From positions 1-36,729 of the forward strand of contig ONAS01000046.1 in NCBI GenBank assembly GCA_900315815.1: 36,729 bases of DNA, written 5' to 3'. Under the pieces are notes generated by a model, which saw nothing but the letters and a program-made list of their open reading frames with translations, was not told where the DNA came from and did no database searches. Each line of letters begins with the position of its first letter. Positions within the stretch are counted from its first letter, which is position 1. Below, piece after piece: positions 9,187-16,724 of this stretch. The translations under genes and the position numbers were made by a program. Source of the stretch: an uncultured Eubacteriales bacterium. Lineage in GTDB: Bacteria; Bacillota; Clostridia; Oscillospirales; Acutalibacteraceae.

Positions 9187-9215
9187 ATTATACTATATTT
9201 TCGGCATCTTTGCAA
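9187..9215 (-). promoter_or_regulatory. Sigma-A promoter of pgi
   Basis: On the minus strand TTGCAA (9210-9215) and consensus TATAAT (9187-9192) are exactly 17 bases apart, about 64 bases before the pgi start. Confidence 0.7.
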
Positions 9216-9307
9216 CAGCATTTAGCAGATTTTTGTGAATGAATTCAAAATTTTGTAGTAATTATTCTCGTCGGCACAAGATGTTGTGAGTCGGATCGTG
9301 TCGAGAG

Positions 9308-10459
9308 CTATAATCCGATGAAAGCCCGCCACAGCAGGGCGAAAACGGATGAAAAGGATTTCTTTTCCACGTCCGATGCGGCAAGGATATCAAACGACGC
9401 AAGCTCATCTCCGTTGAGCGTATACGATACCGTCCCCAGCTTATCTCCCTTCATGACCGGAGCGGGAACGCTTTCCTCCATGGTCACGGAGCGCTTGAGC
9501 TTCTTCCCCTCCCCCTTCGGGAGCGTCAGCGACGCTTTATCCGCACAGACAACGCCGACCTCTTTTTCCATTCCGCCTTCCACGGCTACGGGATACAGCT
9601 CGTCATTCAGGCTCAGTTCAACGGTCTCAAAGCCTGCGAAGCCGAAATCCAGCAAAGTCGCCGCGTCCTTGAAGCGCGCAGTGCCGCTGTCGGCACCCAG
9701 CACCACGGCGATCAGACTCATCCCGTTTCTTTCGGCGGTCGCGGTGATACAGGAGCCGGCGTCTCCGGTGGTGCCGGTTTTCAGCCCGGTGATACCGTCA
9801 TACGTCCGCAGCAGCTTATTGGTATTGACGATCTGCGTCTCACCGCCGCGCAGATTATCCAGCCAGATACCGGTATAATCGAAGATTTTTCGGTGTTTGA
9901 TCAGCTCGCGCGACATCAGTGCAACGTCATAGGCAGACGTCAGATGTCCTTCTTCATCCAGACCGTTACAGTTTTTGAAGACGGTTTCCATCATGCCGAG
10001 CTGCTGCGCTTTATCATTCATCGCGGCGACAAAATCATCCTCGGTGCCGCTGATGAATTCCGCCAGCGCGACTGCAGCGTCATTGGCTGAAGCGACGGCG
10101 GTTGCTTTGATCATATCGTCGACCGTCATCTGTTCGCCCTCTTCCAGCCAGATATCGGAGCCGCCCATCGAAGCCGCATGAGCGGACGCGGTCACCACAT
10201 CGTCCAAGTGGATCTTTTCACTGTCGAGCGCTTCCATTACCAGCAAAAGGGTCATCACCTTGGTGATGGACGCACACGGCCGCTGCTCGTGCGCATTTTT
10301 CTCAAAAAGAATTTTACCTGATTTTGCATCCATCAGCACCGCCGACGGAGAGGATATGCTGTCATCCTCCAACGAAGACACGGTCATGCAGGGCGTAAAA
10401 ATCAAGAACAGGGTCAGAAACAGAGCCGTGAAGCGTACGGTCATAACGCGTTTTGTCAT
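9308..10459 (-). CDS. D-alanyl-D-alanine carboxypeptidase (penicillin-binding protein 5 family, DacF-like)
   Basis: This serine-type carboxypeptidase trims the terminal D-Ala from peptidoglycan stem peptides outside the membrane. A signal sequence covers about residues 1-30. The catalytic triad of motifs is complete: SITK at 64-67, SAN at 124-126 and KTG at 227-229. The region after about residue 275 fits the small C-terminal beta domain, and the end is hydrophobic. It is the last gene of the operon with metY and ispDF, 55 bases after ispF. Its Shine-Dalgarno sequence lies inside a hairpin (10469-10496), hinting at translational control. DacF in Bacillus is forespore-expressed; that role is not shown here. 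Confidence 0.92.
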   Translation of the reverse strand: MTKRVMTVRFTALFLTLFLIFTPCMTVSSLEDDSISSPSAVLMDAKSGKILFEKNAHEQRPCASITKVMTLLLVMEALDSEKIHLDDVVTASAHAASMGGSDIWLEEGEQMTVDDMIKATAVASANDAAVALAEFISGTEDDFVAAMNDKAQQLGMMETVFKNCNGLDEEGHLTSAYDVALMSRELIKHRKIFDYTGIWLDNLRGGETQIVNTNKLLRTYDGITGLKTGTTGDAGSCITATAERNGMSLIAVVLGADSGTARFKDAATLLDFGFAGFETVELSLNDELYPVAVEGGMEKEVGVVCADKASLTLPKGEGKKLKRSVTMEESVPAPVMKGDKLGTVSYTLNGDELASFDILAASDVEKKSFSSVFALLWRAFIGL

Positions 10460-10468
10460 ACAAAAGCA

Positions 10469-10496
10469 CCTCTTTCAATTATAGCTATGAAAGAGG
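10469..10496 (-). promoter_or_regulatory. Hairpin covering the ribosome binding site of the carboxypeptidase gene
   Basis: CCTCTTTCA (10469-10477) and TGAAAGAGG (10488-10496) form a perfect 9-bp stem with a 10-base loop. On the minus transcript the downstream arm contains GAAAGAGG, the Shine-Dalgarno sequence for the start at 10459, so folding would mask it. The loop also contains TATAAT without a good -35. Confidence 0.5.
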
Positions 10497-10514
10497 CGCA
10501 TGGATTATGTGCGA

Positions 10515-10991
10515 TTATTCAATTTCCTCCAACAGGCAGACAGCAGTGGCGGAGATCCCCTCCAGCCTGCCGGTGAAGCCAAGCCTTTCTTCGGTAGTCG
10601 CCTTGATGCTGACGGCGTTCTTTTTCAGTCCGCAGGCAACGGCGATATTCTCGCGCATTTCATCGATGTAGGGCGCGAGCTTCGGCTCCTGAGCGCAGAT
10701 CGTGGAATCGATGTTGACGATCCTGTACCCCTCCGCCTTCAGCATACCGACAACATCCCACAGCAGCTTGACCGACTCCGCATCCTTGTATTTGGGGTCG
10801 TTATCGGGAAAATGCTTGCCGATATCGCCCAGCGCAGCCGCGCCGAGCAGTGCGTCCATCACAGCGTGAAGCAGGACGTCCGCGTCTGAATGACCGAGAA
10901 GGCCCTTCTGATAAGGAATCTCCACACCGCCGAGGATCAGCTCTCTGCCGTCGGCGAACTGATGGACATCATAACCGTATCCGATTCTCAT
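10515..10991 (-). CDS. ispF: 2-C-methyl-D-erythritol 2,4-cyclodiphosphate synthase
   Basis: IspF closes the cyclodiphosphate ring in the MEP pathway of isoprenoid synthesis. The metal-binding DVHQF near the N-terminus, [23 protein letters not shown] in shortened form ([10 protein letters not shown]), the HFPDNDP loop and the late [12 protein letters not shown] segment are family signatures. The length of 158 residues is normal. It starts 4 bases after ispD, with AAGGAAG in the end of ispD. Confidence 0.96.
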   Translation of the reverse strand: MRIGYGYDVHQFADGRELILGGVEIPYQKGLLGHSDADVLLHAVMDALLGAAALGDIGKHFPDNDPKYKDAESVKLLWDVVGMLKAEGYRIVNIDSTICAQEPKLAPYIDEMRENIAVACGLKKNAVSIKATTEERLGFTGRLEGISATAVCLLEEIE

Positions 10992-10995
10992 AGCA

Positions 10996-11682
10996 TTACT
11001 TCCTTTTTATCAGCGCCTCCGCGATCACGACGTCGGAGGGCGTGGTCAGTTTGATATTGGTATACTCGCCTCTGACGACCTTTACCGGAACGCCGATGGC
11101 TTCGACCATGGCGCAGTCGTCGGTGACGGAAAGCTGATTGGCAACAGCGTTCTCGATCGCGCGGCGATAGAGATCCGCCTCAAACACCTGCGGCGTCTGA
11201 ACCGCCCAAAGCGAGGAGCGGTCGGGTGTGGAAAGGATATTGCCGTCCTCCCCTATCACCTTTACCGTATCCGTCACAGGCGTTCCGAGCGTCGCCGCCG
11301 AGGTCTCATAGGCAGCATTCAGCACGCGGGAGATCTCATCGGGAGTGATCAGCACACGCGCGCCGTCGTGGATCGCAAAATGCGTTGTCTGCCGTGATGC
11401 GGCGCGGACGCCGCGGCTGACGCTTTCAGCACGAGTCTTGCCTCCGGCGGTCACCGTCATCACCTTTTTGAAGGAGAACGCGGTGTGCGCGATATCGTTG
11501 ATATCCTGTGAGCGGGCGACAACGACGATCTCCCTGATCTGATCGCATTCATGGAACGCGCGAATGGTATATTCGATCGCGGGTCTGCCGCACAGCGGGA
11601 TCAGCTGCTTTGACATTTTGGTACCCATCCGGGTACTGTCGCCCGCGGCGACAATAATGGCTGTCGTATATCTGTCACTCAT
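10996..11682 (-). CDS. ispD: 2-C-methyl-D-erythritol 4-phosphate cytidylyltransferase
   Basis: IspD transfers CMP from CTP to methylerythritol phosphate, two steps before IspF. The nucleotide-binding loop [10 protein letters not shown], the KQL motif, [18 protein letters not shown] and the C-terminal [11 protein letters not shown] segment are all present. Its ATG overlaps the metY stop by 4 bases (ATGA), so the two are translationally coupled. Confidence 0.95.
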   Translation of the reverse strand: MSDRYTTAIIVAAGDSTRMGTKMSKQLIPLCGRPAIEYTIRAFHECDQIREIVVVARSQDINDIAHTAFSFKKVMTVTAGGKTRAESVSRGVRAASRQTTHFAIHDGARVLITPDEISRVLNAAYETSAATLGTPVTDTVKVIGEDGNILSTPDRSSLWAVQTPQVFEADLYRRAIENAVANQLSVTDDCAMVEAIGVPVKVVRGEYTNIKLTTPSDVVIAEALIKRK

Positions 11683-12944
11683 ACTTGCTCCAATGCCTGA
11701 CTGAGATCGGCGATGATATCCTCAACATCCTCGATTCCGACGGAAAGACGGATCATGTTGGGAGCGATACCGGCGTCGAGAAGCTGACGGTCGGACAGCT
11801 GACGATGTGTCGTCGTAGCGGGATGCAGTACACAGGTACGCGCGTCGGCTACATGGATCACGATCTTCGCCAGCTTGAGCGCCTCCATAAAGCGGGCCGC
11901 GCCTTCCTTACCGCCCTTGATGCCGACAGAAATCACGCCGCAGGAGCCCTTGGGCATATATTTCTTTGCGATCTCATAATAGCGGTTGGAGGGCAGTCCG
12001 GGGTAATTGACCCATTCGACGTTGGGGTTCTTTTCCAGAAATTCCGCGACAGCCTGTGCGTTCGCACAGTGACGCGCCATCCGCAGATGGAGTGTTTCCA
12101 GTCCGAGATTCAGCAGGAACGCGTTCTGCGGCGACTGCTGAGAACCGAAGTCGCGCATCAGATGAGTGCGGCACTTTACGATATAAGCCGCCTTGCCGAA
12201 CTGCTCGGTGTAAACGATACCGTGATAGGTCTCATCGGGCGTGGTCAGCATGGGGAAATCGCCCTGTGTCCAGTCAAAATTACCGGAATCGACCACACAG
12301 CCGCCGAGAGCGACGGCATGCCCGTCCATATACTTGGAGGTGGAATGCACCACGATATCCGCGCCCCACTCAAAGGGACGGCAGTTGACCGGGGTCGCAA
12401 AGGTGTTGTCCACGATCAGCGGTACGCGGTGCGCGTGAGCGACCTTTGCAAACATCTCGATATCGACGACGTCCAGCGAGGGATTGGTAACGGTTTCGAT
12501 AAATACCGCCTTGGTGTTGGGCTTGAACACTTTGTCCAGCTCTTCTGCGGCGATGGTCGGGCTGACAAAGTCAAAGTCGATCCCGAGGTCGCGCAGCGTC
12601 TTATTGAACAGGTTGAAAGTACCGCCGTAGATCGCGGCGGAAGCGATGATATGATCGCCCGCTTTGGCGATATTGGTGACGCTGATGAGGGACGCCGCCT
12701 GTCCCGCAGAGGTCAGCATCGCGCCGACGCCGCCCTCCAGAGCGGCGATCTTCTTTTCCACAGCGTCGAGTGTGGGATTGCCCAGACGGGTATAGAAAAA
12801 TCCGTCTTCCTTCAGATCGAACAGATTGCCCATCGTTTCGGCGCTGTCATAAACAAACGTCGTGCTCTGGGCGATGGGAACGACACGAGGGTCGCCGTTC
12901 TTCGGCTCATAGCCGGCTTGTACACATAAGGTGTCCAGTTTCAT
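11679..12944 (-). CDS. metY: O-acetylhomoserine sulfhydrylase (MetY-type, PLP-dependent)
   Basis: The enzyme makes homocysteine from O-acetylhomoserine and sulfide with pyridoxal phosphate in the cytoplasm. The N-terminus (DTLCVQAGYEP), FFYTRLGNPT, the EGG helix start, TNPSLDVVDI, DNTFATP and the PLP-lysine region HSTSKYMDGH identify the Cys/Met metabolism PLP family. The 421-residue length fits MetY rather than the shorter cystathionine synthases. The ATG at 12944 has GGAGG 5 bases upstream, whereas the open frame to 13004 runs into the upstream gene. It lies one base after that gene's stop. Confidence 0.92.
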   Translation of the reverse strand: MKLDTLCVQAGYEPKNGDPRVVPIAQSTTFVYDSAETMGNLFDLKEDGFFYTRLGNPTLDAVEKKIAALEGGVGAMLTSAGQAASLISVTNIAKAGDHIIASAAIYGGTFNLFNKTLRDLGIDFDFVSPTIAAEELDKVFKPNTKAVFIETVTNPSLDVVDIEMFAKVAHAHRVPLIVDNTFATPVNCRPFEWGADIVVHSTSKYMDGHAVALGGCVVDSGNFDWTQGDFPMLTTPDETYHGIVYTEQFGKAAYIVKCRTHLMRDFGSQQSPQNAFLLNLGLETLHLRMARHCANAQAVAEFLEKNPNVEWVNYPGLPSNRYYEIAKKYMPKGSCGVISVGIKGGKEGAARFMEALKLAKIVIHVADARTCVLHPATTTHRQLSDRQLLDAGIAPNMIRLSVGIEDVEDIIADLSQALEQV

Positions 12945-12945
12945 A

Positions 12946-13473
12946 TTATCCTCCAAATAAACCCTTAATGAACTCTGTGATCTTGTCCGTTCCCAGTACA
13001 ACAAGCGCTACGATGATCAGAAAAGCAACTGCCGACAGCACCTTGATGGTCGTCCTGAGAGCGGGACTCATCTTCTTTTCATCTTCCTCCGTCCCCGACC
13101 GGAGCCGCTTGATATGTACGGAGATATCGTCCATCATCGGTTCGATACGGTTGGGTACGGTTTCGATGGAGCTGAGCAGTGCGGACGCCTTCTCAAGCGC
13201 GGAAAACGGCACCAGCAACGAGATATTCGACAGCTTGACGTCGTAACCGGTGACGATCTCATTCGCTAATCCCTGCGGATAGGTGTTGTTTTCCAGATAC
13301 GGAATGTCAGCGTCGGCGAGCAGGCCGCACAGCATCGCGCGTTCTGTACCTCCGATCACGCACAGCCTGACCGGCTCGTTGACGTCGGTGATCTCATAGA
13401 GCTTTTTCCGGCATTCGGGGCAGTGAGAATCCGATTCTCTGAAGACAGATTTGCATGTTTTGCAATACTTCAT
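12946..13473 (-). CDS. Zinc-ribbon membrane protein with a DUF2007-like domain
   Basis: The 175-residue protein begins with a treble of cysteine pairs (CKTC at 4-7 and CPEC near 18-21) typical of a zinc ribbon. A middle region (CVIGGTERAMLCGLLADADIP in part, then VPFSALEKASALL) resembles the DUF2007 putative signal-transducing domain. It ends with a single transmembrane helix around residues 145-165. The function is unknown. The ATG at 13473 follows AAGGAG; longer in-frame starts lie upstream of the promoter and are rejected. It leads the operon into metY, with a 1-base gap. Confidence 0.75.
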   Translation of the reverse strand: MKYCKTCKSVFRESDSHCPECRKKLYEITDVNEPVRLCVIGGTERAMLCGLLADADIPYLENNTYPQGLANEIVTGYDVKLSNISLLVPFSALEKASALLSSIETVPNRIEPMMDDISVHIKRLRSGTEEDEKKMSPALRTTIKVLSAVAFLIIVALVVLGTDKITEFIKGLFGG

Positions 13474-13498
13474 TGGCTCATCTCCTTTTCGGTGTAAT

Positions 13499-13527
13499 AT
13501 TATACCATAAAGGAAAGACGATTTCAA
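13499..13527 (-). promoter_or_regulatory. Sigma-A promoter of the zinc ribbon-metY-ispDF operon
   Basis: On the minus strand TTGAAA (13522-13527) and TATAAT (13499-13504) have 17-base spacing, with TGG extending the -10. The start codon is 26 bases further. Confidence 0.75.
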
Positions 13528-13544
13528 TAGATTTGTTTTGATCG

Positions 13545-13572
13545 ACAGGGGCAGGTCATCCCCCGCCCCTGT
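13545..13572 (-). terminator. GC-rich hairpin after dpaB, probable terminator without U-tract
   Basis: ACAGGGGC (13545-13552) pairs with GCCCCTGT (13565-13572), with further G-C pairs inside. It starts 11 bases past the dpaB stop on the minus strand. No T-run follows, so it may instead be a dispersed palindromic repeat. Confidence 0.4.
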
Positions 13573-13582
13573 ACATACAGTT

Positions 13583-14155
13583 TCACTGAAAAACCGGCTG
13601 CGGCTGAATATGATCCAGCGCCAGCGCCACACTGTCCGGGATACGCTCGAACAGCGCGACAAGCGAGGTCGGTTTTGATGCGGGATTATCCTGAGCCATC
13701 GGGACGAAGTATACGTTTTTGCGGTTCATCAGCCGGGCGATATTTTCGCCGGATGCACCCAGCGCGTCATTGCTCGCGACCGCCAGCAGTACCGGCGCGC
13801 CGATCCTCAGCTGGGATTTCACCGCCATGGTGACGGGCGTATCGGTGATCCCCAGAGCGATCTTTGACAGCGTATTCCCCGTACAGGGAGCGACGACCAT
13901 CAGACGGCACATCGCTTTCGGACCGATCGGCTCCGCGTCGGTGATCGTATGGATCACACTTTTTCCGCATATGTTTTCTACCCTAGATACGATATCCCGC
14001 GCCTTTCCGAAGCGGGTCGAGGTCGAATAGGCGTTCTCGCTCATAATAGGCAGCAGCTCATATCCGAGAGAACGCAGCCGCGCCATTTCGGCGATACTTT
14101 TTTCAAAGGTGCAAAAGGAGCCGGTCATCGCATAGCCCAGAGTGATCTTTTCCAC
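13583..14155 (-). CDS. dpaB: Dipicolinate synthase subunit B (flavoprotein-like)
   Basis: DpaB (SpoVFB) works with DpaA in the mother cell to make dipicolinic acid, which is packed into the spore core. The protein resembles flavoprotein decarboxylases: GYAMTGSFCTFEKS near the N-terminus, PIMSENAY, and VVAPCTGNTLSKIALGITDTP in the cofactor-binding region (shown in parts). The start is a GTG at 14155 with AGGAGG 6 bases upstream, inside the 3' end of dpaA, so the genes overlap by 53 bases. 190 residues is normal. Confidence 0.93.
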   Translation of the reverse strand: MEKITLGYAMTGSFCTFEKSIAEMARLRSLGYELLPIMSENAYSTSTRFGKARDIVSRVENICGKSVIHTITDAEPIGPKAMCRLMVVAPCTGNTLSKIALGITDTPVTMAVKSQLRIGAPVLLAVASNDALGASGENIARLMNRKNVYFVPMAQDNPASKPTSLVALFERIPDSVALALDHIQPQPVFQ

Positions 14156-14987
14156 CGTTTTCCTCCTTTAGGATATTGATGATTGTGTCTTTGATGATCC
14201 TTCCGGCGGCCTTTGGAGCGGTTTTCCCCGGCAGACCGAGAGCATGGACAAAAGTCAGTCCGCGCGCGTTTGCCGTATCGGCGTCCATTCCGCCGGGAGC
14301 TGAAGCGAGGTCGATCAGGATCACATCCTCGCGAACGCGTCGTAGCTTTTCGCGATCAAGGACCGGTGCAGGGACCGTATTATAGATCAGTGAATACTCA
14401 TTAATTTCTTTCAAAGAATAATCCACCGCACTCATTCCCTCCAGACGGATCCATTCGCGGTCCGAAGGCTTGCGTGCCGCGACCGTGACACGAGCGCCGA
14501 GAGCATTCAGACAGCGTGACAGCGTCTTTCCGATCCTGCCCCAGCCAAGCACAAGCGCGTTCGCTCCCCGGATGGAATCCTCATAGATCCGCATCGTAAG
14601 GCCGACAGCTCCCTGAGCTGTCAGCACGGCGTTTTGTATCAGAAAGTCCTCACGCGCCGCATAATCATACACCTTGCCGGTCACATACTCCGAAATCCTC
14701 TGCGAACCGCCGCAAAAAACGATCTTGTCTGCGGACAGTCTGCCGAATTCCTCTGCCGGAATGGTTTCTGCGGAATACGGGCAGGTCAGCGCACCGTTCG
14801 TCAAGGGACGAATCGGCAGCACACAGATGTCCGCCCATCCGACGGCTTCTCCAACGGACGCGATTCGGATATCGCACATGCTCTGCAAGCGGTCAAAGCC
14901 GGCGATCGCCACCTCTGCCCCGCTGTCCGAAAACGCCTTCGCCGCGTACAGCATTCGCTTATCGCCGCCGATAACAGCTGTTTTCAT
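14103..14987 (-). CDS. dpaA: Dipicolinate synthase subunit A
   Basis: DpaA (SpoVFA) is the Rossmann-fold dehydrogenase-like subunit of dipicolinate synthase. The N-terminus AVIGGDKRM, a second nucleotide-binding motif VLGWGRIGKTL around residue 145, and IDLASAPGG near 225 are typical. At 294 residues it fits the family. A GAGGTGA site precedes the ATG. The promoter at 15014-15040 matches sigma-K, the late mother-cell factor that drives this operon in Bacillus. The presence of dpaAB is good evidence that the organism sporulates. Confidence 0.94.
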   Translation of the reverse strand: MKTAVIGGDKRMLYAAKAFSDSGAEVAIAGFDRLQSMCDIRIASVGEAVGWADICVLPIRPLTNGALTCPYSAETIPAEEFGRLSADKIVFCGGSQRISEYVTGKVYDYAAREDFLIQNAVLTAQGAVGLTMRIYEDSIRGANALVLGWGRIGKTLSRCLNALGARVTVAARKPSDREWIRLEGMSAVDYSLKEINEYSLIYNTVPAPVLDREKLRRVREDVILIDLASAPGGMDADTANARGLTFVHALGLPGKTAPKAAGRIIKDTIINILKEENGGKDHSGLCDDRLLLHL

Positions 14988-15013
14988 TCGCTCACCTCAG
15001 TTCATTCATACTG

Positions 15014-15040
15014 TATTCTATGTAAACGCGGTTTTTTGGT
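15014..15040 (-). promoter_or_regulatory. Sigma-K-like sporulation promoter of dpaAB
   Basis: On the minus strand the -10 reads CATAGAATA (15014-15022), an exact fit to the sigma-K consensus CATANNNTA. An AC dinucleotide (15039-15040) sits 16 bases upstream as the minimal -35. No sigma-A promoter was found here. Confidence 0.6.
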
Positions 15041-15069
15041 GCAAAAGGAAAAGCCCCCGAAGGGGCTTT
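15041..15069 (-). terminator. Intrinsic terminator after the DUF1540 gene
   Basis: AAGCCCC and GGGGCTT (within 15051-15069) form a stem with a small CGAA-type loop. It is followed on the minus strand by TTTTCCTTTT. It separates the DUF1540 gene from the dpaA promoter. Confidence 0.75.
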
Positions 15070-15126
15070 GTTGCGGGAGTCAAGCATAGCTCCCTGATCA
15101 TTTCGGAACCTTCAAGCGGTTGGATA

Positions 15127-15315
15127 TCAGCCGAAGATCCCTTTGCTTCTGCACTCGAAGCTGTTGCAGTCGACGCACTTTACATCGGTGGGATTGCTCT
15201 CATGCGTCGCAACGTTGATGGTATCGAGCGAGCAATAATTCTCGTCGCCCTTGTGATACTTACAGTCCTTCACCGTACAATGGATATGATAATTTGCTGG
15301 TCCTTCATTATACAT
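15127..15315 (-). CDS. DUF1540 domain small cysteine-rich protein
   Basis: The 62-residue protein has eight regions of Cys/His including HCTVKDCKYH, NYCSL and CVDCNSFEC, a layout matching DUF1540 proteins common in sporulating Clostridia, where their role is unknown. GAGGTG lies 8 bases before the ATG. It has its own terminator and a possible forespore-type promoter. The cysteine spacing suggests metal binding; that is inference. Confidence 0.82.
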   Translation of the reverse strand: MYNEGPANYHIHCTVKDCKYHKGDENYCSLDTINVATHESNPTDVKCVDCNSFECRSKGIFG

Positions 15316-15358
15316 TTTCTTTCACCTCGATCAAGATTTGACGGAGATCCGTCGCTGA

Positions 15359-15387
15359 TAGTATCGGTGAAAAAACGAAAGATATAC
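15359..15387 (-). promoter_or_regulatory. Possible forespore (sigma-F/G-like) promoter of the DUF1540 gene
   Basis: On the minus strand GTATA (15383-15387) and GATACTA (15359-15365) are 17 bases apart, resembling sigma-G elements (GMATR and CATNNTA) apart from the first -10 base. No convincing sigma-A promoter is present. Weak evidence. Confidence 0.3.
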
Positions 15388-15430
15388 ACAAATCGCGATC
15401 ATTCAAATAGTATAGAACGAGGTGAAAACG

Positions 15431-15751
15431 ATGTACATACTGGGTCTGGTAATACTGGTATTTTTTGCCGTGATCGGCTTGGCGTCATTTGCGGGCGAAT
15501 TGTATCACGCCAAAATGAGGGACTGCGCCGACAGGCTGATCCTGCTGATACCGCATGTTGACGAGGATACCGCGGAGATGCGGATCCGATCGGCGATCGC
15601 GGCGGCGGAATCGATAAAAGCCGGCAGGATCATCTGTGTCTGTTCAGCGGATGATCCCGCTTTCGCGATCTGCGAACGATTGCAGGAGGATCATCCGATT
15701 CTCGAGATCGTCGGCCGCTTTGACACATTGAAAACAGCTCCTGCCGTCTGA
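15431..15751 (+). CDS. Small membrane-anchored protein of unknown function
   Basis: The 106-residue product has one N-terminal transmembrane helix (about residues 2-24) and a soluble cytoplasmic or external part of about 80 residues with alternating helices and strands (RLILLIPHV, RIICVCSA, ILEIVGRF). No family is recognised. The ATG at 15431 follows GAGGTG by 6 bases; a GTG at 15422 is in frame but would itself lie in the Shine-Dalgarno sequence. The stop overlaps the shared terminator. Confidence 0.65.
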   Translation: MYILGLVILVFFAVIGLASFAGELYHAKMRDCADRLILLIPHVDEDTAEMRIRSAIAAAESIKAGRIICVCSADDPAFAICERLQEDHPILEIVGRFDTLKTAPAV

Positions 15752-15766
15752 CAGGAGCTGTTGTGA
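15733..15766. terminator. Terminator between converging genes
   Basis: AACAGCTCCTG (15733-15743) pairs perfectly with CAGGAGCTGTT (15752-15762). On the minus strand TTTTC follows, serving the ATP-grasp gene; the T-run is weak on the plus strand. Confidence 0.7.
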
Positions 15767-16714
15767 TTACAGCTTGATATTGTTGTACTCGTCTCCGAGG
15801 ATATCGGCGACTTCTTTCAGATGACCGGTGCGCTTTTCCTTGAGCTTGAAGTGCTGGACAAGTCCGTAGCCGGGGTATTCATTGCCCTCGACAAGCACCG
15901 GTCCGTCAACAGAAAACGCGACGTCCCAGCCGATGTAGCGGATCTGCGGGATGCGCTGATGCGCCTCGACGCACATATCAAAGGCTTCCTTGACGCCGTG
16001 GATCAGAACGTCGGAAAACTTCATGCCGGTCATCGGGTGCGTATCGTAGATATTGCCGTAGTCATCGACAACGTTGCTGTCGATCCTGCCGTCCGCGCCG
16101 ATGCTGAAATACAGGTCGTTGGTACATCCGATGACCTCTGCGTCATCCTGGTTGATGCGCAGGGCGTTGGCGATCATCGTCGATTTGCCGTCCTTCATGA
16201 GCGTGATCACGCGAAAGGGATACAGCGCGTCCACATCTTTGATGTCGGCGACCTTGAGCTTGCTGATGCCGTGACCGCCCTCGCCGTGGGTCTCTTTCGC
16301 GAATACGGTGGTTTTGCCTTTCAGAAACGCTCTGAGGTCCTCCGCGGTACTGACGCGCAGATTGATGAAATCGCGCTTGAGATACTTTTTGAACAGCTCG
16401 TTGAAGATCAGCTTGTCGTTGAGTACGACCAGATATTCCTCGCTGTTGAGATACGCAAGCAGCTTATAGAACTTCTTTGCCGTTGCGAAGGTATCCTTTT
16501 CCTTATTGCTCAGCTCGATGAAATTACAGCGGAAATAATCCGTATAGCCGGTACCTCTCGTCAGGAAGTTCCACATCATGCTCATGCGGATGTAAAAACG
16601 GCTTTTCCCGGTGTTCTCATGAATGATATCGATATGCTTTTTCATGCGGTCATGGTTGATATCCTTGAATTTATTCAGCAGCCATCTGCCGGCGGACATT
16701 GCCATAGCGCTCAC
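15767..16714 (-). CDS. Sugar-transfer-associated ATP-grasp family protein
   Basis: The 315-residue protein has an ATP-grasp fold. The middle contains a nucleotide-binding strand and glycine loop (VFAKETHGEGGHGISKL). The C-terminal part contains the metal and ATP ligands (GWDVAFSVDGPVLVEGNEYPG, in parts), much like the ATP-grasp proteins found in polysaccharide loci (ATPgrasp_ST). ATP-grasp enzymes join a carboxylate to an amine or thiol; the substrate is unknown. It begins 10 bases after the GatD-like gene in the murT operon, which suggests a carboxylate ligation on a cell-wall precursor. The hydrophobic N-terminus may contact the membrane. Confidence 0.78.
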   Translation of the reverse strand: MSAMAMSAGRWLLNKFKDINHDRMKKHIDIIHENTGKSRFYIRMSMMWNFLTRGTGYTDYFRCNFIELSNKEKDTFATAKKFYKLLAYLNSEEYLVVLNDKLIFNELFKKYLKRDFINLRVSTAEDLRAFLKGKTTVFAKETHGEGGHGISKLKVADIKDVDALYPFRVITLMKDGKSTMIANALRINQDDAEVIGCTNDLYFSIGADGRIDSNVVDDYGNIYDTHPMTGMKFSDVLIHGVKEAFDMCVEAHQRIPQIRYIGWDVAFSVDGPVLVEGNEYPGYGLVQHFKLKEKRTGHLKEVADILGDEYNNIKL

Positions 16715-16724
16715 TCCGTTTCAG

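Noticed and set aside
9240-9300. Short CACAA/TTGTG inverted repeat between pgi and the carboxypeptidase gene
   Set aside because: The stem is only five bases with no U-tract, too weak to call a terminator or operator.
11685-12929. Long plus-strand open frame opposite metY
   Set aside because: It is an antisense shadow of a gene with clear family motifs, and its product has no recognisable domain or ribosome binding site.
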